Notes: generated by a model from the sequence alone, not told the origin. Shown: positions 1-4,557, counted from the first letter of the stretch. The stretch: 6,610 nucleotides of DNA from an uncultured Clostridia bacterium (GCA_949077355.1 CARUQW010000001.1:1-6610); one strand, 5' to 3'. Program-made: numbers and translations.

Positions 1-131
1 ATCTCATAGCCTTTGAATTTACAAAAAGTTTCTAATCTTTCTCTTTGTTCTGGTAAACTAAAACCCTCACGTGCCTGGTCTTCGGTTGATACTCTCAAAT
101 ATAACCCACATTGTTTCTTCTCTTCGTTCAA
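1..131 (-). CDS. Serine site-specific recombinase, N-terminal part only (runs off the left edge)
   Basis: The 43 visible residues hold the start of a serine recombinase catalytic domain: a YLRVSTEDQ motif at residues 11-19, whose serine at about residue 15 is the expected nucleophile, then the GFSLPEQRERL stretch at 23-33 typical of resolvase/invertase-family integrases. These enzymes cut and rejoin DNA through a 5'-phosphoserine link and move prophages and integrative elements. The GFSLPEQ form is common in large serine integrases of Bacillota, but the large C-terminal domain lies outside the window, so size and subclass are unknown. The start is a TTG at 129-131, chosen because AGGAGG (minus strand of 140-145) lies 8 nt upstream. 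A nearby TTG at 136-138 is out of frame and too close to that site. The gene is preceded by a dedicated promoter and a leader with a terminator, described separately. Confidence 0.9.
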   Translation of the reverse strand, partial: MNEEKKQCGLYLRVSTEDQAREGFSLPEQRERLETFCKFKGYE

Positions 132-139
132 TTTTCAAA

Positions 140-145
140 CCTCCT
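140..145 (-). promoter_or_regulatory. Ribosome binding site of the recombinase gene
   Basis: AGGAGG on the minus strand, 8 nt before the TTG start at 131. It fixes the non-ATG start. It begins only three bases after the U-tract of the upstream terminator, so transcription must pass the terminator before the ribosome binding site exists. Confidence 0.85.
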
Positions 146-148
146 AAC

Positions 149-193
149 AAAAAAGAGACATCAAAGTACACACGAGTACTACTGACATCTCTT
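149..193 (-). terminator. Intrinsic terminator in the recombinase leader (likely attenuator)
   Basis: On the minus strand an 11-bp stem (193-183 with 163-153, including two G-U pairs) continues, after a small internal loop, into a 5-bp stem (180-176 with 169-165) closed by a UCGUGU loop. A run of U follows at 154-149. The structure sits between a perfect promoter and the ribosome binding site of the recombinase gene, so it would stop most transcripts from that promoter unless antitermination occurs. It could also simply insulate the recombinase from upstream transcription, but then the gene would lack a visible promoter of its own. Confidence 0.75.
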
Positions 194-262
194 AAATACA
201 TTTATCATAAACTAAAATATAATAATACAATATAATATAATTTTTTCAAAGTACTCATATAT

Positions 263-295
263 CTAGCTCTTGCCGAGCAAATATAAATTTTTCAT
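263..295 (-). CDS. Possible leader peptide MKNLYLLGKS
   Basis: A ten-codon reading frame with ATG at 293-295 and TAG at 263-265. It begins about 7 nt downstream of the -10 box, so the transcript would start at or near the AUG and carry no Shine-Dalgarno sequence. Its last codons contain a small GCTC/GAGC hairpin (266-278). Its place between promoter and terminator resembles leader peptides of attenuation-controlled genes. A random short frame remains possible, since nothing but position supports translation. Confidence 0.4.
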   Translation of the reverse strand: MKNLYLLGKS

Positions 296-302
296 TGATT
301 AT

Positions 303-330
303 ATTATACTACGATTTTAAGAAATGTCAA
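303..330 (-). promoter_or_regulatory. Consensus sigma-A promoter of the recombinase leader
   Basis: TTGACA (330-325) and TATAAT (308-303) on the minus strand, both perfect, separated by 16 bp. Predicted transcription start is near 296, giving a leader of about 165 nt before the recombinase start codon. That is unusually long, and it contains the possible leader peptide, a potential antiterminator segment (256-246) and the terminator. Confidence 0.8.
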
Positions 331-341
331 ATATTTACAAT

Positions 342-623
342 TTATATATTTTTCAAATAGTCTTCTAACTCTGATAATTTAATCTTCTTAGTTAAGTTAG
401 AGATATAAACATCATTTGAATAATTAAAAACTAAAAAAGTAATATTTTTAATAATCACTCTATGTGGTTCAATATATGTAAGATTAGTTTTCTCTAATTT
501 TCTAATACTACCATTTACAAAAGTAGGAGTAACTTTAGAAAACTCACATATAAATTCAAGTCTTTGTTTTAGACATTCTTCAAATTCTAGTTCTTGTTTA
601 ATTATCTTCATTTCAAGCACCAT
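342..623 (-). CDS. Unknown 93-residue protein
   Basis: I do not recognise a family. The product is small and charged, with a glutamate/lysine-rich N-terminal helix (about residues 5-30), then a segment of probable beta strands (residues about 48-75, including IIKNITFLVFNYSNDVYI) and a short C-terminal helix. There is no signal peptide or membrane span. I chose the ATG at 623: a longer frame to 674 exists, but its first ATG lies inside the tRNA terminator loop and has no ribosome binding site. Upstream of 623 is AAGGAAAG, which fits a weak ribosome binding site but also overlaps a TATAAG -10 box. The gene lies between the tRNA and the recombinase promoter, reading the same way as both. It could be host or element cargo. 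Confidence 0.6.
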   Translation of the reverse strand: MVLEMKIIKQELEFEECLKQRLEFICEFSKVTPTFVNGSIRKLEKTNLTYIEPHRVIIKNITFLVFNYSNDVYISNLTKKIKLSELEDYLKNI

Positions 624-629
624 ACTTTC

Positions 630-657
630 CTTATAGAATTGGGATGATTTTTTGCAA
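630..657 (-). promoter_or_regulatory. Putative promoter of the 93-residue gene
   Basis: TTGCAA (657-652) and TATAAG (635-630) on the minus strand with a 16-bp spacer. The -10 box ends six bases before the ATG at 623, so the RNA would begin at or next to the start codon. It lies downstream of the tRNA terminator, as expected for a separate transcript. Confidence 0.45.
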
Positions 658-659
658 AA

Positions 660-690
660 GAAAAAATCAACCATTTTACTGATTGATTTT
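660..690 (-). terminator. Terminator downstream of tRNA-Thr
   Basis: An 8-bp AT-rich stem, AAAATCAA (690-683) with TTGATTTT (670-663), around a 12-nt loop, followed by a T-rich tract on the minus strand. A second 7-bp hairpin (721-715 with 705-699) lies between it and the tRNA 3' end and may help 3' processing or termination. The stem is weak in G+C, so the call is moderate. Confidence 0.5.
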
Positions 691-698
691 CATATCTA

Positions 699-721
699 TC
701 TGTTCTATTAGTTCGAACAGA
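699..721 (-). other. Hairpin just 3' of the tRNA
   Basis: A 7-bp perfect inverted repeat, TCTGTTC (699-705) with GAACAGA (715-721), around a 9-nt loop, starting nine bases past the encoded CCA. No T-run follows it directly, so it is more likely a tRNA-trailer structure than a complete terminator. Confidence 0.45.
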
Positions 722-729
722 AACGTCGT

Positions 730-805
730 TGGAGCCAATAGGCAGAATCGAACTGCCGACCTACAGGTTACGAATCTGTTGCTCTACCAACTGAGCTATA
801 TTGGC
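730..805 (-). tRNA. tRNA-Thr, anticodon CGT (reads ACG)
   Basis: A full 76-nt cloverleaf with encoded CCA (732-730). The acceptor stem GCCAATA (805-799) pairs perfectly with TATTGGC (740-734). The D arm contains AGCTCAGTTGGTAGAGC and the T arm contains GGTTCGAATC-like sequence read as GCAGTTCGATTCTGC. The 7-nt anticodon loop is TTCGTAA with CGT at 772-770. The base of the anticodon stem next to the loop is an A-C mismatch (31-39), which is tolerated in some tRNAs. It decodes ACG, a rare codon expected in such AT-rich DNA. It has its own promoter and a downstream terminator, so it is probably a single-gene transcript. Confidence 0.95.
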
Positions 806-817
806 ATAACCTTAGAT

Positions 818-846
818 ATCTTACACTATTTTTGCCCATTTGTCAA
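818..846 (-). promoter_or_regulatory. Promoter of tRNA-Thr
   Basis: TTGACA (846-841) and TAAGAT (823-818) on the minus strand with a 17-bp spacer. The -10 box ends 12 bases before the mature tRNA 5' end. The -35 box overlaps the TGA stop codon (845-843) of the upstream gene, so the two units are packed end to promoter. Confidence 0.75.
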
Positions 847-1019
847 TCAAGAATTTTATTCTTCCCATAACAATCTTTTCCATTAATAAGACCCAATAAA
901 TAAACCTTATGCATACACACTTTGTGCCTTTGTATTTGTTTTATCTCTTCTTTCGTAAATAGCCTTTCATTTTCTTCTACTCTTTCTTGAAAAAAACTTT
1001 CTAATGTTATACTTTCCAT
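843..1019 (-). CDS. Unknown 58-residue protein
   Basis: A small, mostly helical protein with no signal peptide. An acidic N-terminal half (ESFFQERVEENERLFTKEE, about residues 7-25) leads into a basic stretch (IKQIQRHK) and a conserved-looking VYLLGLINGKDCYGK segment near the C terminus. I cannot name a family with confidence. AGAGGG (1035-1030) is the ribosome binding site; I prefer the ATG at 1019, with 10 nt spacing, over an in-frame TTG at 1025 with only 4 nt. A TATAAT at 1055-1050 supplies a promoter, and a Spo0A-box-like sequence lies just upstream. It precedes the tRNA on the same strand, ending 37 nt before it. Confidence 0.6.
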   Translation of the reverse strand: MESITLESFFQERVEENERLFTKEEIKQIQRHKVCMHKVYLLGLINGKDCYGKNKILD

Positions 1020-1049
1020 ATCCAAACAACCCTCTTTCGTATAAAAATT

Positions 1050-1078
1050 ATTATACTATATATCAAAAAGAAAAACAA
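1050..1078 (-). promoter_or_regulatory. Putative promoter of the 58-residue gene
   Basis: A perfect TATAAT (1055-1050) with a weak TTGTTT -35 (1078-1073) and a 17-bp spacer on the minus strand. The weak -35 next to a candidate Spo0A box (1096-1085) would suit an activated promoter, but this is inference. Confidence 0.5.
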
Positions 1079-1084
1079 AACCCG

Positions 1085-1096
1085 TTTTCGACAAAA
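1085..1096 (-). promoter_or_regulatory. Candidate Spo0A box (TTTTGTCGAAAA)
   Basis: The core TGTCGAA matches the established 0A-box consensus. It lies about 40-55 bp upstream of the expected start of the 58-residue gene's transcript, a position seen for Spo0A-activated promoters. A match of this length is expected roughly once by chance in a window of this size and composition, so support is positional only. Confidence 0.3.
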
Positions 1097-1124
1097 AAAT
1101 CCGTAATGCATTGAAAACACTACG
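1092..1124 (-). terminator. Terminator downstream of the Spo0E-like gene
   Basis: On the minus strand a 7-bp stem (1124-1118 with 1108-1102, one G-U pair) closes a 9-nt loop and is followed by GA and seven T residues (1099-1093). It lies about 75 nt beyond the stop codon of the Spo0E-like gene and would separate it from the next gene. Confidence 0.55.
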
Positions 1125-1197
1125 AACTTTTTGTGAAAATTTTTTTAACTGGGCTTGAACGTAATAATTTATAATATAGATAACTTTTATCAATCCC

Positions 1198-1548
1198 CTA
1201 TTGTTCTAATTCTAATGAAATTCTGTTTCTTAAGTCATGCCATGAATTTCCACTAATATATTTTAAACTTTCTGAATTTAATAGATTATTTTCTTTTGCA
1301 TAATAATTCCATTCTTTAATCGTTGGAAACTTTACAAAATCTTTTGTAATTTTTCTTAAACATTTTATTGCCTCCATATATTTCCTATACATTATATTAT
1401 TTTCTCTATATTGTCGTTCATTTTTGTAATGAGAATTTACCAAATTATTATATCTTTTACTTATCTTAGCTGTTTGTTCTGAATTTAAACCATTCTTTTC
1501 TATCGATTCATGCAATTTCTTTCTTAATTTTTCAAAATTATTTATCAT
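1198..1548 (-). CDS. Spo0E-like small protein with C-terminal extension
   Basis: Residues about 4-43 (FEKLRKKLHESIEKNGLNSEQ... to NNLVNSHY) follow the helix-turn-helix hairpin pattern of the Spo0E-like family, small phosphatases that remove phosphate from Spo0A~P and delay sporulation. The family signature SQELD reads SKRYN here (residues 30-34): the serine remains but the acidic residues, including the aspartate needed for phosphatase activity, are gone. It may therefore bind without catalysis, or be a diverged relative. At 116 residues it is longer than most members. Residues 55-116 form a second, unassigned helical region with a TIKEWNYYAKENNLL segment. The start has an excellent AAGGAGAT site 6 nt upstream. 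It reads the same way as the HTH gene 82 bp upstream and may be co-transcribed with it. Confidence 0.6.
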   Translation of the reverse strand: MINNFEKLRKKLHESIEKNGLNSEQTAKISKRYNNLVNSHYKNERQYRENNIMYRKYMEAIKCLRKITKDFVKFPTIKEWNYYAKENNLLNSESLKYISGNSWHDLRNRISLELEQ

Positions 1549-1630
1549 TAATATCTCCTTTTATTTTATTTATCATATTATCTCAAAAAATACTACATAG
1601 TGTAACTGTCATTTTTTGTCGTTTTTACTA

Positions 1631-1849
1631 TTATTCATTCACTAAATAAAATCTCTTAAATTTCACTAGTTTTCCTTCTTTATTTTTTCTCTTCTCCCAT
1701 CTTGTCTTAAAAGTATATCCTTCTTGTTTTAATTCTTTTACTCTAGCAGCAAATTGTGTAATACCTAAATCTTTATATGCTTCCCAACTCGTTATACTTC
1801 CAAATTGTTGCATATATTTTACTATTTTTTGTCTTTGTGTATTTCTCAT
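1631..1849 (-). CDS. Small helix-turn-helix protein (HTH_39-like), element regulator
   Basis: A 72-residue protein with a winged-helix-like N-terminal region. RQKIVKYMQQFGSITSWEAY (residues 6-25) and LGITQFAARVKELKQEGY (28-45) match the short HTH proteins often found in prophages and integrative elements. A basic tail (WEKRKNKEGKLVKFKRF) could be the wing or contact DNA. I chose the ATG at 1849 because AAGGAGGAG lies 6 nt upstream; an in-frame ATG at 1882 would place the start before this site and has no site of its own. Divergent from an XRE repressor across a promoter region with duplicated operator-like repeats, it occupies the position of a Cro-like or excisionase-like gene, though that role is inferred from context. 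Confidence 0.7.
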   Translation of the reverse strand: MRNTQRQKIVKYMQQFGSITSWEAYKDLGITQFAARVKELKQEGYTFKTRWEKRKNKEGKLVKFKRFYLVNE

Positions 1850-1875
1850 TTTTTTCTCCTCCTTCGTTTCTTCTC

Positions 1876-1889
1876 CGTACATATTGTTC
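1876..1889. repeat. Operator-like direct repeat, copy A
   Basis: CGTACATATTGTTC, identical over 14 bp to copy B at 1911-1924, with starts 35 bp apart. Each copy is an imperfect palindrome (GAACA-ATA-TGTAC on the minus strand). Copy A lies just downstream of the expected transcription start of the small HTH gene, where a bound repressor would block elongation or initiation. Confidence 0.65.
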
Positions 1890-1903
1890 TGTTTGTTTCT
1901 TTG

Positions 1904-1932
1904 ATTTTATCGTACATATTGTTCGTTGTCAA
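1904..1932 (-). promoter_or_regulatory. Promoter of the small HTH gene
   Basis: TTGACA (1932-1927) and TAAAAT (1909-1904) on the minus strand with a 17-bp spacer. The spacer is almost filled by operator-like copy B, so repressor binding there would directly exclude RNA polymerase. Confidence 0.8.
1911..1924. repeat. Operator-like direct repeat, copy B
   Basis: Second exact copy of the 14-bp element, lying between the -35 and -10 boxes of the promoter for the small HTH gene. Such placement is classical for phage-type repressors. The divergent XRE protein is the obvious candidate to bind it. Confidence 0.65.
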
Positions 1933-1966
1933 TATTTTTTTATGTTTTTCTAAAATTTTATTTTTC

Positions 1967-1983
1967 TTGGCTTACTAAGCCAA
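1967..1983. repeat. 17-bp palindrome TTGGCTTACTAAGCCAA
   Basis: Two perfect 8-bp arms around one central base, in the divergent intergenic region between the HTH and XRE genes. The single-base centre suits a dimeric protein-binding site better than an RNA hairpin, and no T-run follows on either strand. It differs from the GTACATATTGTTC elements, so it may be a site for a second regulator. Confidence 0.5.
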
Positions 1984-2051
1984 TCTTTGTATATGCAGTA
2001 AAATCAATCTATTGTGTAGTAAAGTATTTATTTAGTTTTATAAACATTTTC

Positions 2052-2080
2052 TTTACTAATTGAACTATTTGTTGTATAAT
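2052..2080 (+). promoter_or_regulatory. Promoter of the XRE repressor gene
   Basis: TTTACT (2052-2057) and TATAAT (2075-2080) with a 17-bp spacer. The spacer contains GAACTATTTGTTG (2062-2074), which matches the GAACAATATGTAC element at 9 of 13 positions and could be a weaker site for autoregulation. An inverted copy of CTTTACTA lies upstream at 2017-2024. Confidence 0.7.
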
Positions 2081-2107
2081 CAAAATATAAATTAAAGGAG
2101 ATTTATT

Positions 2108-2446
2108 ATGAATAGAATCAAAGAATTACGAAGTGAAAAAGGTTTATTACAATCTGATGTTGCAAAATATATCGGAAAATCAGAAAGAATGGTCGGTTTT
2201 TATGAAAAAGGAGAACGTGACCCTAATACCGATACACTAATAAAACTATCTGAACTGTTTGATGTCTCAATTGACTATATTTTGGGTAAGTCTTCTATTA
2301 GAAATTCTAAAAAAATAAAACTAGACGATATTGATATTGCTTTTGCTAGCGGTATTAAAGGGTTAAATAAGGAAAATCAAGAAACTTTAAAAAATATAAT
2401 GGAAGGATTACTTGCTAAACAAGAATTAGAAGATGATAAGGAATGA
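2108..2446 (+). CDS. XRE-family transcriptional repressor (ImmR/CI-like)
   Basis: A 112-residue protein. Residues 4-58 form a typical XRE helix-turn-helix domain, with the recognition region around QSDVAKYIGKSERMVGFYEKG (15-35) and the RDPNTDTLIKLSELFDVSIDYILG ending (37-60) found in phage and ICE repressors such as ImmR. Residues 61-112 are a short charged helical tail, probably for oligomerisation. AAGGAG 8 nt upstream supports the ATG. It overlaps the following ImmA-like reading frame by 14 bp, the usual repressor-antirepressor protease arrangement, in which the protease cleaves the repressor to release the element. As the protease gene is broken, this repressor may now be stuck in the repressing state. 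It probably controls the divergent HTH gene and itself. Confidence 0.88.
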   Translation: MNRIKELRSEKGLLQSDVAKYIGKSERMVGFYEKGERDPNTDTLIKLSELFDVSIDYILGKSSIRNSKKIKLDDIDIAFASGIKGLNKENQETLKNIMEGLLAKQELEDDKE

Positions 2447-2852
2447 TTTATATCAAAAAATGAAAGAAGAAAATATTCATTATATAAATCACGAATTGCT
2501 TTTTACCAGAGGTGCTATCGTTCACTATCACAACATTACAGCCATTGTTGTAGACGATAAACAAGTAAAAACTCGGAGTGAGTGAAAATACTGTTTTAAT
2601 TCAAGAATTAGGACATTATATGGCAGGTGCGTATTATCACACGAACACTCCGTCTGAATTAATTGCAGAACTAGAACATAAAGCAGATATAAAAGCATGG
2701 GAAACATTTTTCCCTTATCAAGAAATAAAAAAATTAATGAAAAGAGGCTTAACCACTGCTACCCGGATTAGCTCGGGTATTATCAAGTGGAAGCCTCTTA
2801 TATGGCTAGATGCCTTAATTATTACTATAACAAATATCATGGTTTTAATTGA
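2433..2852 (+). pseudogene. ImmA/IrrE-type metalloprotease gene with two compensating frameshifts
   Basis: Three segments in alternating frames together give an ImmA-like protein of about 139 residues. Segment one runs from ATG 2433 to TGA 2583 and ends IVVDDKQVKTRSE. Segment two continues one base later as ENTVLIQELGHYMAG and runs through the conserved LEHKADIKAWETFFPY...LMKRGLTTA. Segment three, back in the first frame from about 2778, reads YYQVEASYMARCLNYYYNK and ends at TGA 2850-2852. ImmA proteases cleave ImmR-type repressors. The zinc motif reads QELGH, lacking the first histidine of HExxH, although degenerate motifs occur in phage members. One extra base near 2583 and one lost base (or two gained) near 2776 explain the breaks. 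It ends 2 bp from the groEL stop codon, convergent with it. Confidence 0.75.
2736..2799 (-). terminator. Probable groESL terminator, embedded in the immA pseudogene
   Basis: A nested inverted repeat: AAGAGGCTT/AAGCCTCTT (2742-2750, 2791-2799), CCACT/AGTGG (2753-2757, 2786-2790) and ACCCG/CGGGT (2761-2765, 2774-2778). Read on the minus strand it begins 56 bp after the groEL stop and is followed by TTTTC, with another T-rich tract further on. No other hairpin lies between groEL and here. On the plus strand it lies in immA coding sequence and no T-run follows. Confidence 0.6.
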
Positions 2853-2854
2853 TT

Positions 2855-4492
2855 TTAATACATTCCATCCATTCCTGCTGGCATAGCATCATGTCCTCCG
2901 CAGTTACATCCTTTTGGCTCTGGCGCATCTGTTACAATGCTTTCTGTTGTAAGTACCATAGATGCGATAGAAGCTGCGTTTTGTAAAGCACTTCTTGTTA
3001 CTTTAGTTGGATCTACAATTCCAGCTTTTTTCATATCTACATATTCTTCTTTTGCTGCGTCAAAACCAATACCTTGTTCAGCTTTTTTTACATTATCTGC
3101 AATAACAGCTGGTTCTAGACCTGCATTTACAGCAATTTGTTTTACTGGTTCTTCTAAAGATTTTAATACAATTTTTGCACCTAATGCTTCGCCACCTTCC
3201 AAAGAAGCAACTAACTTTTCTACTTTTGGAATCACATTCATTAATGCTGTTCCACCACCTGCAACAATTCCTTCTTCTACTGCTGCTTTGGTAGCAGATA
3301 AAGCATCTTCAATTCTTAATTTTTTGTCTTTCATTTCTACTTCTGTCGCTGCTCCTACTCCGATTACTGCTACTCCTCCTGCTATTTTAGCTAATCTTTC
3401 TTGTAATTGTTCTTTATCATACTCACTTTTTGTTTCTTGGATTTGTGCTTTTACTTGTGCTACTCTATCTGCAATTTGTTGTTTATCGCCATTACCATCT
3501 ACAATAATGGTATTTTCTTTTTGTACTTTTACTTGTTTTGCTCTACCTAATTGGCTTATTTCTGTATCTTTTAACTCTAATCCTAAATCAGAGGTAATCA
3601 CTTCTGCTCCTGTTAAGATAGCAATATCTTCTAACATTGCTTTTCTCTTATCTCCAAATCCTGGTGCTTTTACTGCTACTACATTTAATACACCTCTTAA
3701 CTTGTTAAGAATTAAAGTAGATAGTGCTTCTCCTTCAATATCGTCACAGATGATTAATAATTTACCAGACTCTTGCATAATTGCTTCTAATAGTGGTAAT
3801 ACTTCTTGAATATTACTGATTTTTTTGTCTGTTAATAAGATGTATGGATTATCTAACACCGCTTCCATTTTTTCTGTATCGGTTGCCATATATGGTGATA
3901 AATATCCTTTGTCAAATTGCATTCCTTCTACTACATTTAATTCTGTATTCGATGTTTTTGATTCTTCTATTGTAATAACACCATCTTTTGAGACTTTTTC
4001 CATAGCATCTGCAATTAGGTTTCCAATTTCTTCATTATTAGCTGAAATACTAGCAACTCTTGCGATATCTTCTTTTCCATTAATATTTGAACTAATTTCT
4101 TTTAGTCCTTCTATTGCTGTTTCCACAGCTTTATCAATTCCTCTTTTTATTGCCATTGGGTCTGCACCTGCTGCTACATTTTTTACCCCTTCTTTAATCA
4201 TACTTTGTGCTAAAACAGTAGCTGTTGTTGTTCCATCTCCTGCTACATCATTTGTTTTCGTAGAAACTTCTTTTACTAAACGAGCTCCCATATTTTCGTA
4301 CTTATCTTCTAACTCAATCTCCTTTGCTATTGTAACACCATCATTTGTAATTAATGGTGCCCCAAAGCTTTTATCTAAAACTACATTTCTTCCCTTTGGT
4401 CCTAATGTTACCTTTACGGTATCTGCTAACTTGTTAACACCTTCTAATAAAGACTTTCTCGCTTCTTCTCCAAATTTAATAACTTTTGCCAT
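2855..4492 (-). CDS. groEL: GroEL chaperonin (Hsp60)
   Basis: A full-length 545-residue chaperonin. Fourteen copies form the double-ring cage that folds proteins in the cytoplasm with ATP and the GroES lid. Nucleotide-site motifs are visible: TLGPKGRN (29-36), the aspartate of NDGVT (Asp51) and DGTTT (86-90, Asp86 matching the catalytic Asp87 of E. coli). Apical and intermediate landmarks include KAPGFGDKRKAML and GGGTAL. The tail departs from the usual GGM repeats, reading PKGCNCGGHDAMPAGMDGMY, with two cysteines and a histidine. I chose MAKVIKF at 4492, with AAAGGAAGGG 7 nt upstream; an in-frame extension through the inverted repeat to 4552 is not conserved. It follows groES after a 141-bp gap containing a long inverted repeat. 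Confidence 0.98.
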   Translation of the reverse strand: MAKVIKFGEEARKSLLEGVNKLADTVKVTLGPKGRNVVLDKSFGAPLITNDGVTIAKEIELEDKYENMGARLVKEVSTKTNDVAGDGTTTATVLAQSMIKEGVKNVAAGADPMAIKRGIDKAVETAIEGLKEISSNINGKEDIARVASISANNEEIGNLIADAMEKVSKDGVITIEESKTSNTELNVVEGMQFDKGYLSPYMATDTEKMEAVLDNPYILLTDKKISNIQEVLPLLEAIMQESGKLLIICDDIEGEALSTLILNKLRGVLNVVAVKAPGFGDKRKAMLEDIAILTGAEVITSDLGLELKDTEISQLGRAKQVKVQKENTIIVDGNGDKQQIADRVAQVKAQIQETKSEYDKEQLQERLAKIAGGVAVIGVGAATEVEMKDKKLRIEDALSATKAAVEEGIVAGGGTALMNVIPKVEKLVASLEGGEALGAKIVLKSLEEPVKQIAVNAGLEPAVIADNVKKAEQGIGFDAAKEEYVDMKKAGIVDPTKVTRSALQNAASIASMVLTTESIVTDAPEPKGCNCGGHDAMPAGMDGMY

Positions 4493-4511
4493 TTTTCTTC
4501 CCTTCCTTTCT

Positions 4512-4557
4512 AACTTGCCAAGGTTGCCAACGGTTCCGGTTTTTTTTGGCAACTTGC
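4512..4557. repeat. 7-bp direct repeats AACTTGC flanking the left arm
   Basis: AACTTGC occurs at 4512-4518 and again at 4551-4557, bracketing the left arm of the large inverted repeat (the second copy overlaps the arm's last five bases). This could be a target-site duplication or a by-product of the repeat's own sequence, as the arm also contains TTGCCAA twice in related form. Confidence 0.4.

Noticed and set aside
149..330. T-box riboswitch upstream of the recombinase
   Set aside because: No T-box core sequence or specifier stem is visible, and the downstream gene is not an aminoacyl-tRNA synthetase or amino-acid gene.
624..674. N-terminal extension of the 93-residue protein to an ATG at 674
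   Set aside because: The ATG lies in the loop of the tRNA terminator and has no ribosome binding site.
730..805. tRNA-Thr as attachment site of the element
   Set aside because: No repeat of the tRNA 3' end is present in the window, and serine recombinases do not usually target tRNA genes.
683..886. Plus-strand open frame of 67 codons
   Set aside because: It runs through the tRNA-Thr gene on the opposite strand; no ribosome binding site or family resemblance.
1876..1924. LexA/SOS boxes in the GAACAATATGTAC repeats
   Set aside because: The gap between the GAAC and GTAC halves is five bases, not four as in the GAAC-N4-GTTC consensus, and the second half mismatches.
4493..4552. Twenty-residue extension of GroEL through the inverted repeat
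   Set aside because: It starts at a TTG inside the right-hand part of the repeat, contains the repeat-derived KKTGTVGNL string, and GroEL normally begins MAK at 4492 with a proper ribosome binding site.
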